Positions 54,111 through 62,852 of a DNA stretch of 64,000 nt are shown one piece after another (the first letter of the stretch is position 1; every line of letters begins with the position of its first letter). This DNA is from GCA-003244245 sp963712995. Its GTDB lineage: Bacteria; Actinomycetota; Actinomycetes; Mycobacteriales; Pseudonocardiaceae. Position numbers and translations under genes: made by a program. The notes under the pieces are model-generated. The model was given only the letters and a program-made list of their open reading frames with translations. It did not search any database and had not been told where the DNA came from. The stretch covers positions 25,190 to 89,189 of the forward strand of contig CAVQKH010000037.1 in assembly GCA_963712995.1 (NCBI GenBank). Direction: 5' to 3'.

Positions 54111-56888
54111 TCAGGCGACGCCTGGGTCGGAGGTTTGTGGGCCGGCGGAGGAGGGGTCGTCGATGCGGTAACGGTGGGCTGCCTGGGCGACGACGGGCTG
54201 GTCGACCTCGCCGCGGCGGGCGAGTGCGGCCAGCGCCGCCACGGTGATCGACTCGGCGTCGACGAGGAAGTATCGCCGCGCCGCCGGGCGGGTGTCGGAG
54301 AAGCCGAAGCCGTCGGTGCCGAGGGTGACCAGCTCGATGGGCACCCAGGGACGGATGAGATCGGGAACCGCGCGCATCCAGTCCGACACCGCGACCAGCG
54401 GTCCCGCCGCGTCCTGCAGCACCCGGGTGACGTGGGGCACCCGCGGTTCCGCCTCGGGGTGCAGCAGGTTGTGCCGATCCACCTCGACCGCTTCGCGACG
54501 CAGCTCCGTCCACGAGGTCGCCGACCACACGTCGGCCTGCACACCCCAGTCCTGGGCCAGCAGCTCCTGAGCCCGCAGTGCCCACGGCAAGGCCACCCCG
54601 GAGGCGGCGAGCTGGACCCTCGGATCGTCGGGACCCGCCGCTGGGGCGGGTGCGTAGCGGTACAGGCCGCGCAGCAGGGCAGCGACGTCGAGATCGGCCG
54701 GCTCGGCCGGTTGCCGGTAGGGCTCGTTGTAGATGGTGAGGTAGTAGAAGACGTTCGGGTCGCGGGCAGCGTCGTCGCCGTACATCCGGCGCAGCCCGTC
54801 CCGGACGATGTGCGCGATCTCATAACCCCAGGCCGGGTCGTAGGCGACCACGGCGGGGTTGGACGCGGCGAGCAGCAGGGAGTGCCCGTCGCCGTGCTGC
54901 AGTCCCTCGCCGACCAGGGTGGTGCGTCCGGCGGTCGCGCCGAGCAGGAACCCGCGAGCCATCTGATCGCCCGCGGCCCACAGGCCATCGCCAGTGCGCT
55001 GGAAGCCGAACATCGAGTAGAAGATGTAGATCGGGATCAGCGGCTCGTTGTGCGTGGCGTAGGACGTGCCTGCCGCGGTGAACGACGCGGTGGAACCCGC
55101 TTCGTTGATGCCCTCGTGCAGGATCTGGCCCTGCTCGCTCTCCCGGTAGGCCAGCATCAGATCAGCGTCGACCGAGGTGTAGAGCTGCCCGTGCGGATTG
55201 TAGATCTTCTGTGTGGGGAACATCGAGTCCATGCCGAAGGTGCGCGCCTCGTCCGGGATGATCGGCACGAAGCGCGGCCCGATCTCGCGATCTTTGATCA
55301 GCTCGCGGAGCAGCCGGACGAACGCCTGGGTGGTGGCGACCTCCTGCTTGCCCGACCCGCGGCGCAGCACGTCGTAGACCTTGTCGCCGGGCAGCACCAG
55401 GGTCTTGGATTTCCGCCGTCGCTCCGGCACGAATCCGCCGAGCGCTCGGCGGCGCTCGCACAGGTAACGGATCTCGGGCGCGTCCGGCCCGGGGTGGTAG
55501 TAGGGGGGCAGCGCGGGGTTCTCCTCGAGCTGCGCGTCGGTGAGCGGGATGCGCTGGGCGTCGCGGACCAGTTTGAGGTCCTCCAGGGCGAGCTTTTTCA
55601 TCTGGTGGGTGGCGTTGCGGGCCTCGAAGTGCGGGCCCAGGCCGTAACCCTTGATGGTCTTGGCCAGGATCACCGTTGGCTGGCCGTGGTGCTGGGTGGC
55701 GGCCTGATAGGCGGCGTAGACCTTGCGGTAGTCGTGCCCACCGCGCTTGAGGTTCCACAGGTCGGTGTCGGAGAGCTCCTTGACGAGCTCCTTGGTCCGC
55801 GGGTCGCGGCCGAAGAAGTGTTCCCGGACGTAGCCGCCGTCGTTGGCCTTGTAGGTCTGGTAGTCACCATCGGCCGTGACGTTCATCAGGTTCACCAGCG
55901 CGCCCTGGCGGTCGGCGTGCAGCAGGGCGTCCCACTCGCGGCCCCAGATCACCTTGATGACGTTCCAGCCCGCACCCCGGAAGAACGACTCCAACTCCTG
56001 GATGATCTTCCCGTTGCCCCGGACCGGGCCGTCGAGGCGCTGCAGGTTGCAGTTCACCACGAAGGTCAGGTTGTCCAGGCCCTCGATGGCCGCGACCTGG
56101 ATCTGCCCGCGGGATTCCGGCTCGTCCATCTCGCCGTCACCGAGGAAGGCCCACACGTGCTGGTCGGAGGTGTCCTTGAGACCGCGGGCGTGCAGGTAGC
56201 GGTTCATCCGGGCCTGGAAGATCGCGTTGATCGGGCCCAGCCCCATCGAGACGGTGGGGAACTCCCAGAAGTCCGGCATCAGCCGCGGGTGCGGGTAGGA
56301 GGGCAGGCCACCACCCGGGCCCGCGTGGGAGAACTCCTGGCGGAACCCGTCGAGCTGGTCGGAGGACAGCCGGCCCTCCAGGAACGCCCGGGCATAGATA
56401 CCGGGGGAGGCGTGGCCCTGGATGAAGACCTGGTCCCCGCCGCCGGGATGGTCCTTACCCCGGAAGAAGTGGTTGAAGCCCACCTCGTAGAGCGCCGCTG
56501 AGGAGGCGTAGGTGGAGATGTGACCGCCGACGCCGACCCCGGGACGCTGCGCCCGATGCACCATCATTGCCGCGTTCCACCGGATCCAGGCGCGGTAGCG
56601 TCGCTCGGTGTCCTCGTCTCCCGGGAACCACGGCTCGTTCTCGGTGGGGATGGTGTTGACGTAGTCCGTGCTGGTCAGCGACGGTACGCCGACGCCGGTC
56701 TCGCGGGCACGCTCGAGTAGGCGCAGCATCAGGTACCGGGCGCGCTGCTTGCCCCCGGACAGTACTGCGGAGTCGAAGGCTTCCAGCCACTCCGCGGTCT
56801 CGTCGGGATCGATGTCCGGCAGGTGCGCCGCCACCCCGTCGCGGATGACTCGTACTCGCGCCGGCATGCGATCATTCTTCGTGGCCAC
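54111..56888 (-). CDS. aceE: Pyruvate dehydrogenase E1 component, homodimeric type
   Basis: Thiamine-diphosphate-dependent E1 of 925 residues, decarboxylating pyruvate for acetyl-CoA formation. The TPP motif is AFLGDGEMDEPESRGQI with the far NCNLQRLDGPV; other blocks are GFNHFFRGKDHPGGGDQVF, MDSMFPTQKIYNPHGQLYTSVD and YYLTIYNEPYRQP. GTG 56888 has GGAG at a spacing of 8; TTG 56891 is one codon earlier. The fatty-acid operon 1 kb away consumes its product. Convergent with the pirin gene, 45 bp apart. Confidence 0.95.
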   Translation of the reverse strand: MATKNDRMPARVRVIRDGVAAHLPDIDPDETAEWLEAFDSAVLSGGKQRARYLMLRLLERARETGVGVPSLTSTDYVNTIPTENEPWFPGDEDTERRYRAWIRWNAAMMVHRAQRPGVGVGGHISTYASSAALYEVGFNHFFRGKDHPGGGDQVFIQGHASPGIYARAFLEGRLSSDQLDGFRQEFSHAGPGGGLPSYPHPRLMPDFWEFPTVSMGLGPINAIFQARMNRYLHARGLKDTSDQHVWAFLGDGEMDEPESRGQIQVAAIEGLDNLTFVVNCNLQRLDGPVRGNGKIIQELESFFRGAGWNVIKVIWGREWDALLHADRQGALVNLMNVTADGDYQTYKANDGGYVREHFFGRDPRTKELVKELSDTDLWNLKRGGHDYRKVYAAYQAATQHHGQPTVILAKTIKGYGLGPHFEARNATHQMKKLALEDLKLVRDAQRIPLTDAQLEENPALPPYYHPGPDAPEIRYLCERRRALGGFVPERRRKSKTLVLPGDKVYDVLRRGSGKQEVATTQAFVRLLRELIKDREIGPRFVPIIPDEARTFGMDSMFPTQKIYNPHGQLYTSVDADLMLAYRESEQGQILHEGINEAGSTASFTAAGTSYATHNEPLIPIYIFYSMFGFQRTGDGLWAAGDQMARGFLLGATAGRTTLVGEGLQHGDGHSLLLAASNPAVVAYDPAWGYEIAHIVRDGLRRMYGDDAARDPNVFYYLTIYNEPYRQPAEPADLDVAALLRGLYRYAPAPAAGPDDPRVQLAASGVALPWALRAQELLAQDWGVQADVWSATSWTELRREAVEVDRHNLLHPEAEPRVPHVTRVLQDAAGPLVAVSDWMRAVPDLIRPWVPIELVTLGTDGFGFSDTRPAARRYFLVDAESITVAALAALARRGEVDQPVVAQAAHRYRIDDPSSAGPQTSDPGVA

Positions 56889-57113
56889 CAAGGGATCTCC
56901 TGCCTCAAACGACTAGCTGCCTGCAAGCCATCGTGCACCATGATTGTCGGCCTGGCGATCGGTGTCAGCCGACCTAACTGGTAACCATCTCGCAACCTCG
57001 AATCGGCGTGTCAAGCTGCTGGCAGTTGCGCTGCAGCCGGACCGCAGTGTTCGCTTGGACGCCATTGAGTAATGAACCGCCCGGCAGGCGCCGGGCTCGA
57101 CGTTGGTGGAGGG

Positions 57114-57560
57114 GTGAACACCGTGGTCGCCGCTGCGGCGGGAGACACCGGCAAACTCGGTTTTGCCGAGAGGCTCGGGATCGAAACGGACATGGTCGTG
57201 CAGGAACTCGGCTGGGACGACGACGTCGATGACGACGTGCGCTCAGCGATCGAGGAGGTGATTGGTGCTCAGCTGCTCGACGAGGACGCCGACGATATCG
57301 TCGACGTGGTGCTGTTGTGGTGGCGCGACGAAGACGGCGACCTGGTCGACACCCTCGTCGACGCCAGGGCACCGTTGGCGGACAACGGCGTGATCTGGGT
57401 ATTGACCCCCAAGACCGGCCGCGACGGGCATGTCGAGCCTTCGGACATCGCCGAGGCTGCGCCCACGGTCGGTCTGGCGCAGACGTCCAACATCAGCCTG
57501 TGCGAGGACTGGACCGCCACCAGGCTGGCCACACCGAAGGCGGCTAAGTCCAGACGCTGA
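57114..57560 (+). CDS. DUF3052 protein
   Basis: A 148-residue actinobacterial protein: GKLGFAERLGIETDMVVQELGWDDDVDDDVRSAIEEV, an acidic loop (LLDEDADDIVDVVLLWWRDEDGDLVDTLVD) and LADNGVIWVLTPKTGRDGHVEPSDIAEAAPTVGLAQT. GTG 57114 sits behind GGTGGAGG; an ATG at 57072 is disfavoured. It is consistently found next to aceE and ahpE in this phylum. Function unknown. Confidence 0.88.
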   Translation: MNTVVAAAAGDTGKLGFAERLGIETDMVVQELGWDDDVDDDVRSAIEEVIGAQLLDEDADDIVDVVLLWWRDEDGDLVDTLVDARAPLADNGVIWVLTPKTGRDGHVEPSDIAEAAPTVGLAQTSNISLCEDWTATRLATPKAAKSRR

Positions 57561-57596
57561 ACCGGAGCAAACGCTGGACCGAGAGGGATGATCATA

Positions 57597-58055
57597 ATGT
57601 CGCTGGAGATCGGGGATCGGGCGCCGGAGTTCACCCTCAGGGACCAGAACAATCAGGAGTGGACGCTGTCAGGGCTCCGCGGTGAGCGCAACGTCCTGGT
57701 GGTGTTCTACCCGGCGGCCTTCAGCGGGATCTGCACCGGTGAGCTGGACCGGCTGCGCGAGGACATGGCGGAGTTCGCCGACGTGCAGGTGCTGGGCGTG
57801 TCGGTGGACACGGTATACGCGCTGCGGGTCTGGTCTGATCAGCGGGGTTATGATTTCCCCTTGCTTTCCGACTTCTGGCCACACGGCACGGTCGCACAGG
57901 GCTACCACGTGTTCAACGACAAGGCCGGGGTCGCCAACCGGGGCACCTTCCTGGTGGATAAGGAAGGCATGATCCGGTTCGCCGAGATGAACGGTCCTGG
58001 CGAGGCTCGTGACCAGACCGTCTGGAAGCAGGCCCTGGCCGCACTGGCAACCTGA
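57597..58055 (+). CDS. ahpE: 1-Cys peroxiredoxin, AhpE type
   Basis: Peroxiredoxin of 152 residues reducing hydroperoxides and peroxynitrite in mycobacterial relatives. Active site FYPAAFSGICTGELDRL has a single peroxidatic Cys, and FPLLSDFWPHGTVAQGY and GVANRGTFLVDKEGMIRFAEM are hallmark AhpE blocks. ATG 57597 is nine bases after GAGAGGG; ATG 57588 is too close to it. tRNA-Val follows. Confidence 0.94.
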   Translation: MSLEIGDRAPEFTLRDQNNQEWTLSGLRGERNVLVVFYPAAFSGICTGELDRLREDMAEFADVQVLGVSVDTVYALRVWSDQRGYDFPLLSDFWPHGTVAQGYHVFNDKAGVANRGTFLVDKEGMIRFAEMNGPGEARDQTVWKQALAALAT

Positions 58056-58095
58056 ACGCTTGACAACCTGAACACCGCGCCACCCAGGTGGCGTC

Positions 58096-58170
58096 GGGCG
58101 CATAGCTCAGCGGAAGAGCTCTCGCCTTACAAGCGAGCGGTCGCAGGTTCGACCCCTGCTGCGCCCACCA
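58096..58170 (+). tRNA. tRNA-Val (anticodon UAC)
   Basis: Cloverleaf with acceptor GGGCGCA/TGCGCCC, D-arm GCTC-AGCGGAA-GAGC, anticodon stem CTCGC/GCGAG with loop CTTACAA (anticodon TAC), variable CGGTC, T-arm GCAGG-TTCGACC-CCTGC and encoded ACCA (mature 3' end at 58170). It marks the left edge of the atypical region and is a plausible integration site. Confidence 0.96.
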
Positions 58171-58654
58171 AACTGCAGTACACAGCAGTTCGCCACGTGG
58201 GGGTTAAGCACGATGACCCCGTTTTCCTTGGTCACCCGCAGGTTGGCGAACTCTGCTGCACCGTGCGCTTGGCAGGTGATCATGATTACTCGATGGTGGC
58301 TGCGTGCACTGTTCTTGTGGGGCCGCAGCGGGGGTTCCGTTACCACAGATGGACCTGCGCGGACGTGATTCGGTCGGTAACTCTGGGCGACGGACCAATC
58401 GTGATAATCATGGGCGCTGCTCCCAGGTCAGCACCTCGTTCAGGACAACCACGGTTCTCATAATGCACTCATCGGGACTTATCTGAACTGCGACAACTTG
58501 TCATAGTATGACTCCAGCCCTCCCCCGACGAGGACAAGTCCGCACACAAGCCCGAGAGCTCGTGCAATGGTGGCAGGGATAGCGCACCCGGACACGGCTA
58601 CCAGGCCAGCCCAAGCTCACCGGGCCAGGGTGTCAGGTGTCAGGTGTCAGGTAT
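58171..58654. other. Gene-poor stretch right of tRNA-Val
   Basis: No coding frame with start, domain or ribosome binding site is convincing on either strand. A 7-bp unit GTGTCAG occurs three times in tandem at 58630-58650, just before the direct-repeat copy A. No tRNA 3'-end repeat was found within the window. Confidence 0.45.
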
Positions 58655-58910
58655 AGGTACTTGCCGCTTACTCGCACTCGACCAAGCCGCTGACCTGCGG
58701 CTTTGTCACATCGTGATGTTCACCAGCCCTGTGCTCCCTGAGACCGAGCGCAAAGCGCCCGTGGAGCCTGCGCCACCGTCTCGATGAGGGCAAGACCGCC
58801 GACTTGATCACCGCCTACTAGGAGGGCGCCACTGCCGCTTCCCTCGCCGCTGCACACGGCTTGAGTTTCAAGAGTCAAATGCCTCCTGCACATCGCCGGT
58901 GTCCACCGGA
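58655..58910 (+). repeat. Direct repeat copy A: decayed helix-turn-helix gene remnant
   Basis: This 256-bp block aligns with 61595-61850 along its whole length (shared TACTCGCACTCGAC, AGCCGCTGACCTGCGGCTTTGTCACA and later blocks). It encodes a helix-turn-helix tail (LDEGKTADLITAY...GATAASLAAAHGLS) of the type found at the end of serine recombinases, but with an in-frame TAG and a 2-bp deletion. So it is a non-functional copy. Confidence 0.8.
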
Positions 58911-59112
58911 CCTCACGCATTCAACGAGCGACGAATGCAACGCTGATCATGACGCATCCGTAGCCGCTCATGCCCGGCGTTCACCGTGCGCACAGCGGCA
59001 TAGGCGGACGGTTCGGCTGTGCTGTTCACGAGCGGGAACCTGACCGATGATCGCGCGGTCGCGGAACGGGGGGTGTCCACGCGTATGAGCACAGGTCCGC
59101 TACCTTAATACC

Positions 59113-61521
59113 GTGGCCACCGCGCTTGCTGATCCATTCGAGGACGATGACCTGCCTTTCATCCGGCGTCGCGAGCTCACCGAGATCCTGTACTACCTCA
59201 CGGGCTTGGAGTCCCGGGGCGTGTTGTTGCTAGGCGCTCCGGGAGTTGGCAAGACCGCACTGCTGCGTATGGTCGAGGCAGAATTGCAACAGCAAGGGCG
59301 GGCCGTCTTCTTCGTCAACTTCCGCGGCCTGCGCTATCCGGGCGAACTCGGCACCCATGTCTTGGACGCGATTGCAGTCTCGCCCTTTAAAAATGCCGAC
59401 GACAGCGGAAGGACGCTTAGCACGTCCGCAGGCGCTCCCCCTCTTCACGAGGCAGCGGCGATTCTGCGCCGTGCAGGCGCTCGGATGCCATCGCCGGTTC
59501 TACTATTCGACGCTCTCGACGAATCGGTCGAGCCGCTTCGCATGGCCGCGTGCAGTTGAGGAACTCAGCCTTGCCCTGGACGACTTGGAAACTCGTTGTG
59601 GCGTCCCGACCGGCGTATTTCGCAGAGATCGGACGCTTCGCCCGTTTCGAGGTCGTTCAATTACGAGGCTTCAGCGAGGAAGACGCGGCCACCCTGCTCC
59701 GCGAATACGAACCGGGGCTGCCGGAGGCCATCGTTTCCCACATTGTCGGGCTCAGCTACGGAAATCCGCTTTTACTCCGGATCATAGCGCGGAACTGCAG
59801 AAGTCGGGATCGCTTGGCGCAACAACCGGTAGCACATCTGTGGGGAGCGCGCTCGAGCGGTTACTGAATGAGGCTATCGGAAGCTCTTCGGACCCAGCGA
59901 AACTGAGCGAACTGCTCGAGGAGCTTGCGCTGGCCGGTGGCCGAGACCAAATTGCGACCTTAGCCTCGAAGTCGCGAATTACGGAAGAAGAAGTCCGCCG
60001 CCTCCTCGACACTCCACAGGCCCGCGTACTGCTTGTGCGTGATCGCTCAACAGGGATGGCAGCGCTTTTCCACACCCTTATCCGGGACTTCATCTTATCC
60101 CAGCTCATCCTTGTCCGCCGGTTCCGGCTCGCCGACCTCAAGTTCGGTGCAGAGGAAGCAGAAAAGGGACGAGCTGCTGGACGAGAGTTTGTCCCGCGTC
60201 AAAGTTTGGAAGCAATCCTTGACCAGCGCCGATCCATCGTTGTCGGAGATCGCGGGGCGGGCAAGAGCGCTATTTTTCGCAAGCTAGCCACGAGTACCTC
60301 CGCTGTCGAGGGCCACCAGCGCGTCGAAATCTTTCCGGTCGCGAATACAGGCGACCTTCTGCACCGAATCGTTGATGAGGACGCATGGCTGGATGCTGAC
60401 GCGCTTCGTGCGGCGTGGCTCGTGGTTGTTGCCTCGTTGGTGGCGTCGACTGTACCCGAATCAGCTCCGAAAAAGCTTCGCCGCGATGCTGCCGAACTCC
60501 GTTCTGCTTTCGGATTCCTCACTGAACCGGGAAGCCTCGCCCGGCGCGCGCTTCGCGCGGCCGTTCGTCCCCTCGTCGGTACAACGCTGAAGTTCGCAGT
60601 TGGGCCAGTCAACCTCGAGGCCAAACTTCCGGCCGGCAGCGGCGGCAGGCCGAGTAAAGCTACCGTCGACGTCGAGTCATTTTTGCAAGAAGTAGACAGC
60701 CTCCTACGTGAGTCCGCGCGACGAGTCGTGGTGATGTTCGATCGCATTGACGAGACGTTCAAGTACAACCGAGCCAAACAGGAAGCAGTCGTGCAGGCGT
60801 TACTACAGGCGGAGAGTCATATATCACTATTTGAACGCATTGGACTCGTGGTCTTCGTCCGAACAGACCTCTTTGAACTGTACGACATCCAGGAGAAGAG
60901 CAAACTAGTATCCAGAACACTCGCACTGGACTGGTCGGATGAGGATTGGCTTCAAGTCCTCGTGAGGCGCGTTCTCGCTAATGATCCACTCGAACGGCTC
61001 GCAGAGAGGGTGCACGTAGCGGACGGCAGTATTGATACGCGCACCGCACTCGAAGTGCTGTTTCCGCCGGAGATCGAGGGGCAACCTGTCGATCGGTGGC
61101 TCATTGACTCACTGCGTAACGGAAACGGCGATGTCTCGCCCCGTCTAGCCGTTCTTCTCCTTCATCTAACGCGTGAGCTGTCGGCCAGGCCGGAAGACGT
61201 AGTATCTATGCTTCCGCTCTTCTCGGCGGATGCGGTACGTGAGGCGATGACGAAACTGTCGGACTTAAGTTTCTCGGAGGTCGTCAACGATTTTAAGGTG
61301 GCCCCCTCGTTTGTTCTGAACTGCCGAGCCGGCAAGCTCGATAGCTTCGCTTTGCACGAAGTCAAGAAGCTCTTCGACGGGGCAGAGGAAAGATAAGCGA
61401 TCAGATCCGCCTCCTTGAGCGGCTTGGGTTTCTCGAACGGGTTGTGCAGGAAAGCGGTTCAGGTGCCAAGTCGCTCTTCCGAATCCCGAAGCTCTACACG
61501 CGCTGCTGGAATCACTCCTAA
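59113..61521 (+). pseudogene. Double P-loop ATPase (NACHT-like plus Sll1717-like), frameshifted
   Basis: One ancestral gene read in three frames. From GTG 59113: IRRRELTEILYYLTGLE, Walker A LLGAPGVGKTALL, Walker B LLFDALDES; the frame shifts near 59547 (VEELSLALDDLE), again near 59588 (TWKLVVASRPAYF, a sensor strand) and near 59788 (ELQKSGSLG, ERLLNEAIG). The second half (59.86-61.39 kb) has LKFGAEEAEKG, a second Walker A IVVGDRGAGKSAIF and Walker B VVVMFDRIDETF, then VFVRTDLFELYDIQEKSK. A fourth shift near 61390 restores IRLLERLGFLERVVQE... to a stop at 61521. Sll1717-like ATPases and NACHT proteins are typical of defence islands. Confidence 0.65.
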
Positions 61522-61594
61522 AACCCGCTCGGGTACCCGAAGTTCACCGCCCATCGATCAGATCAACCATGTGGACTTACTTACAACCAAGTGG

Positions 61595-61850
61595 AGGTAC
61601 TGCCACTTACTCGCACTCGACTTAAGCCGCTGACCTGCGGCTTTGTCACACCGTGGCGCTCACCAGCCCGGCGCGTGCCACGAAACCGAACGCGAAGCGT
61701 CCGTGAAGCCTGCGCGACCACCTCAATGAGCATGACATCGCTGACCTCATCACCGCCTACCGCGATGGCGCCACCGCCGCCCTCGCCATTATCCACGGCG
61801 TAAGTCTCAAGAGTGTCAAGCGCCTCCTGCACACCGCCGGTGTCCACCGA
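61595..61850 (+). repeat. Direct repeat copy B: helix-turn-helix gene remnant
   Basis: Second copy of the 256-bp block. Here the frame is open: LRDHLNEHDIADLITAYRDG followed by ATAALAIIHGVSLKSVKRLLHTAGVHRT, a resolvase-type C-terminal helix-turn-helix, but without the catalytic domain. It is less decayed than copy A. Confidence 0.8.
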
Positions 61851-62036
61851 ACGCTATCCACTCGACGATTCATCATCGCTTTTGACTGATCGACTCAGCG
61901 AGCTGCGAACCTACCGAGGATACGACAGCGTTTGATGATCCTGGATGATGCTGTCATGAAGGTTCCAACTCTTCGATGAACACGAATGAGAGATACCACC
62001 ACCTTCCACCTTTGGGGCGATGTGGTAGACACCTTG
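61851..62036. other. Gene-poor stretch before the 19-bp repeats
   Basis: No gene is seen. With 62113-62308 it forms about 380 bp of non-coding sequence around the repeat array. Confidence 0.4.
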
Positions 62037-62112
62037 GATGAACTCCACAATTGACGATGAACTCCACAATTGACGATGAACTCCACAATTGACGATGAAC
62101 TCCACAATTGAC
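62037..62112. repeat. Four perfect tandem copies of a 19-bp unit
   Basis: The unit GATGAACTCCACAATTGAC is repeated four times without spacers (62037-62055, 62056-62074, 62075-62093, 62094-62112). Each has the palindrome CAATTG. It is not a CRISPR, because there are no unique spacers. It resembles iterons or a variable minisatellite. No gene lies within 150 bp to either side. Confidence 0.95.
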
Positions 62113-62308
62113 GGAAACCGAAGCGTCAGCATTGACCTTCTAGTGCTTCAATTTTCTCTCCCAAAGCTGGCCATAGCCACACGAGACAGCGAACGACCTC
62201 GACAAACGAAGGACAACCTCAGTCCAAACCCATGCAGACAACCGACTTGGGATCATGTGACTCTGGGCTAGGTGAGCTCACTGCGTGGGACACTGCGGCT
62301 CCGATTCC

Positions 62309-62846
62309 TCAGCGCAGGTATGGGATTCCAAAAAGGTGTCCGATGGGCTCTCGGGACCTGGCGGACCAGGCAGCTCTGGCCAGCAGGGAACGAGCAGCCC
62401 AATGAGTCGGGTGCAGTGCGCCCAAGCAGATGTCCAGCAAGGTCGACGCGTCAGTGTCCGACAGAACTGACTGAAGATGTGGGCAGATGAAGCCCGTGGA
62501 GGTCGTGACCGGCCACAGATCTCCCTCGCTCGTCTCCTGGAGAGCCAGTGCATCGCATTCCGCCAGGGCGGGGTCGAGCAAGAGCGCTCCCGGTGGTTCA
62601 TCACCGTCTCGCAGGTCCTGCGAGGGGAACGCTCAGCAGTTCGCCAACTTTGACCTTCGTGCCCTTAACCGCACGGTATTTCCACATGTCGACGTAGCGT
62701 CGCAGGTCGTTGGGTTCACCGGGGATTCTGGCGCCGAAGGAGCCCTCGTGGCGCAGGGCGGCCGCAATCGCGACAGCCGTAGGTGTCCCTGCAAAGGCGT
62801 TTTTCAGCGCGTTACGGATAAGAGCTGCGAGAATCTTCTCGCTCAT
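62309..62846 (-). pseudogene. Small NACHT-linked gene, probably frameshifted
   Basis: ATG 62846 opens EKILAALIRNALKNAFAGT...GEPNDLRRYVDMWKYRAVKGTKVKVGELLSV and, as read, ends at 62601. Just after GELLS a one-base shift in a CCCC run would continue with FPSQDLRDGDEPPGALLLDPALAECDALALQETSEG in parts and on to 62309. The good match of the second frame (an acidic, ordered stretch) suggests a single gene of about 178 residues with a frameshift near 62640. It starts 6 bp after the NACHT stop. No family recognised. Confidence 0.4.
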
Positions 62847-62852
62847 GGCATA

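Noticed and set aside
58197..58463. Coding gene just right of tRNA-Val
   Set aside because: An open frame of 88 codons exists, but with no ribosome binding site or recognisable product.
62037..62112. CRISPR array
   Set aside because: The four 19-bp copies are directly adjacent with no unique spacers, and no cas gene is near.
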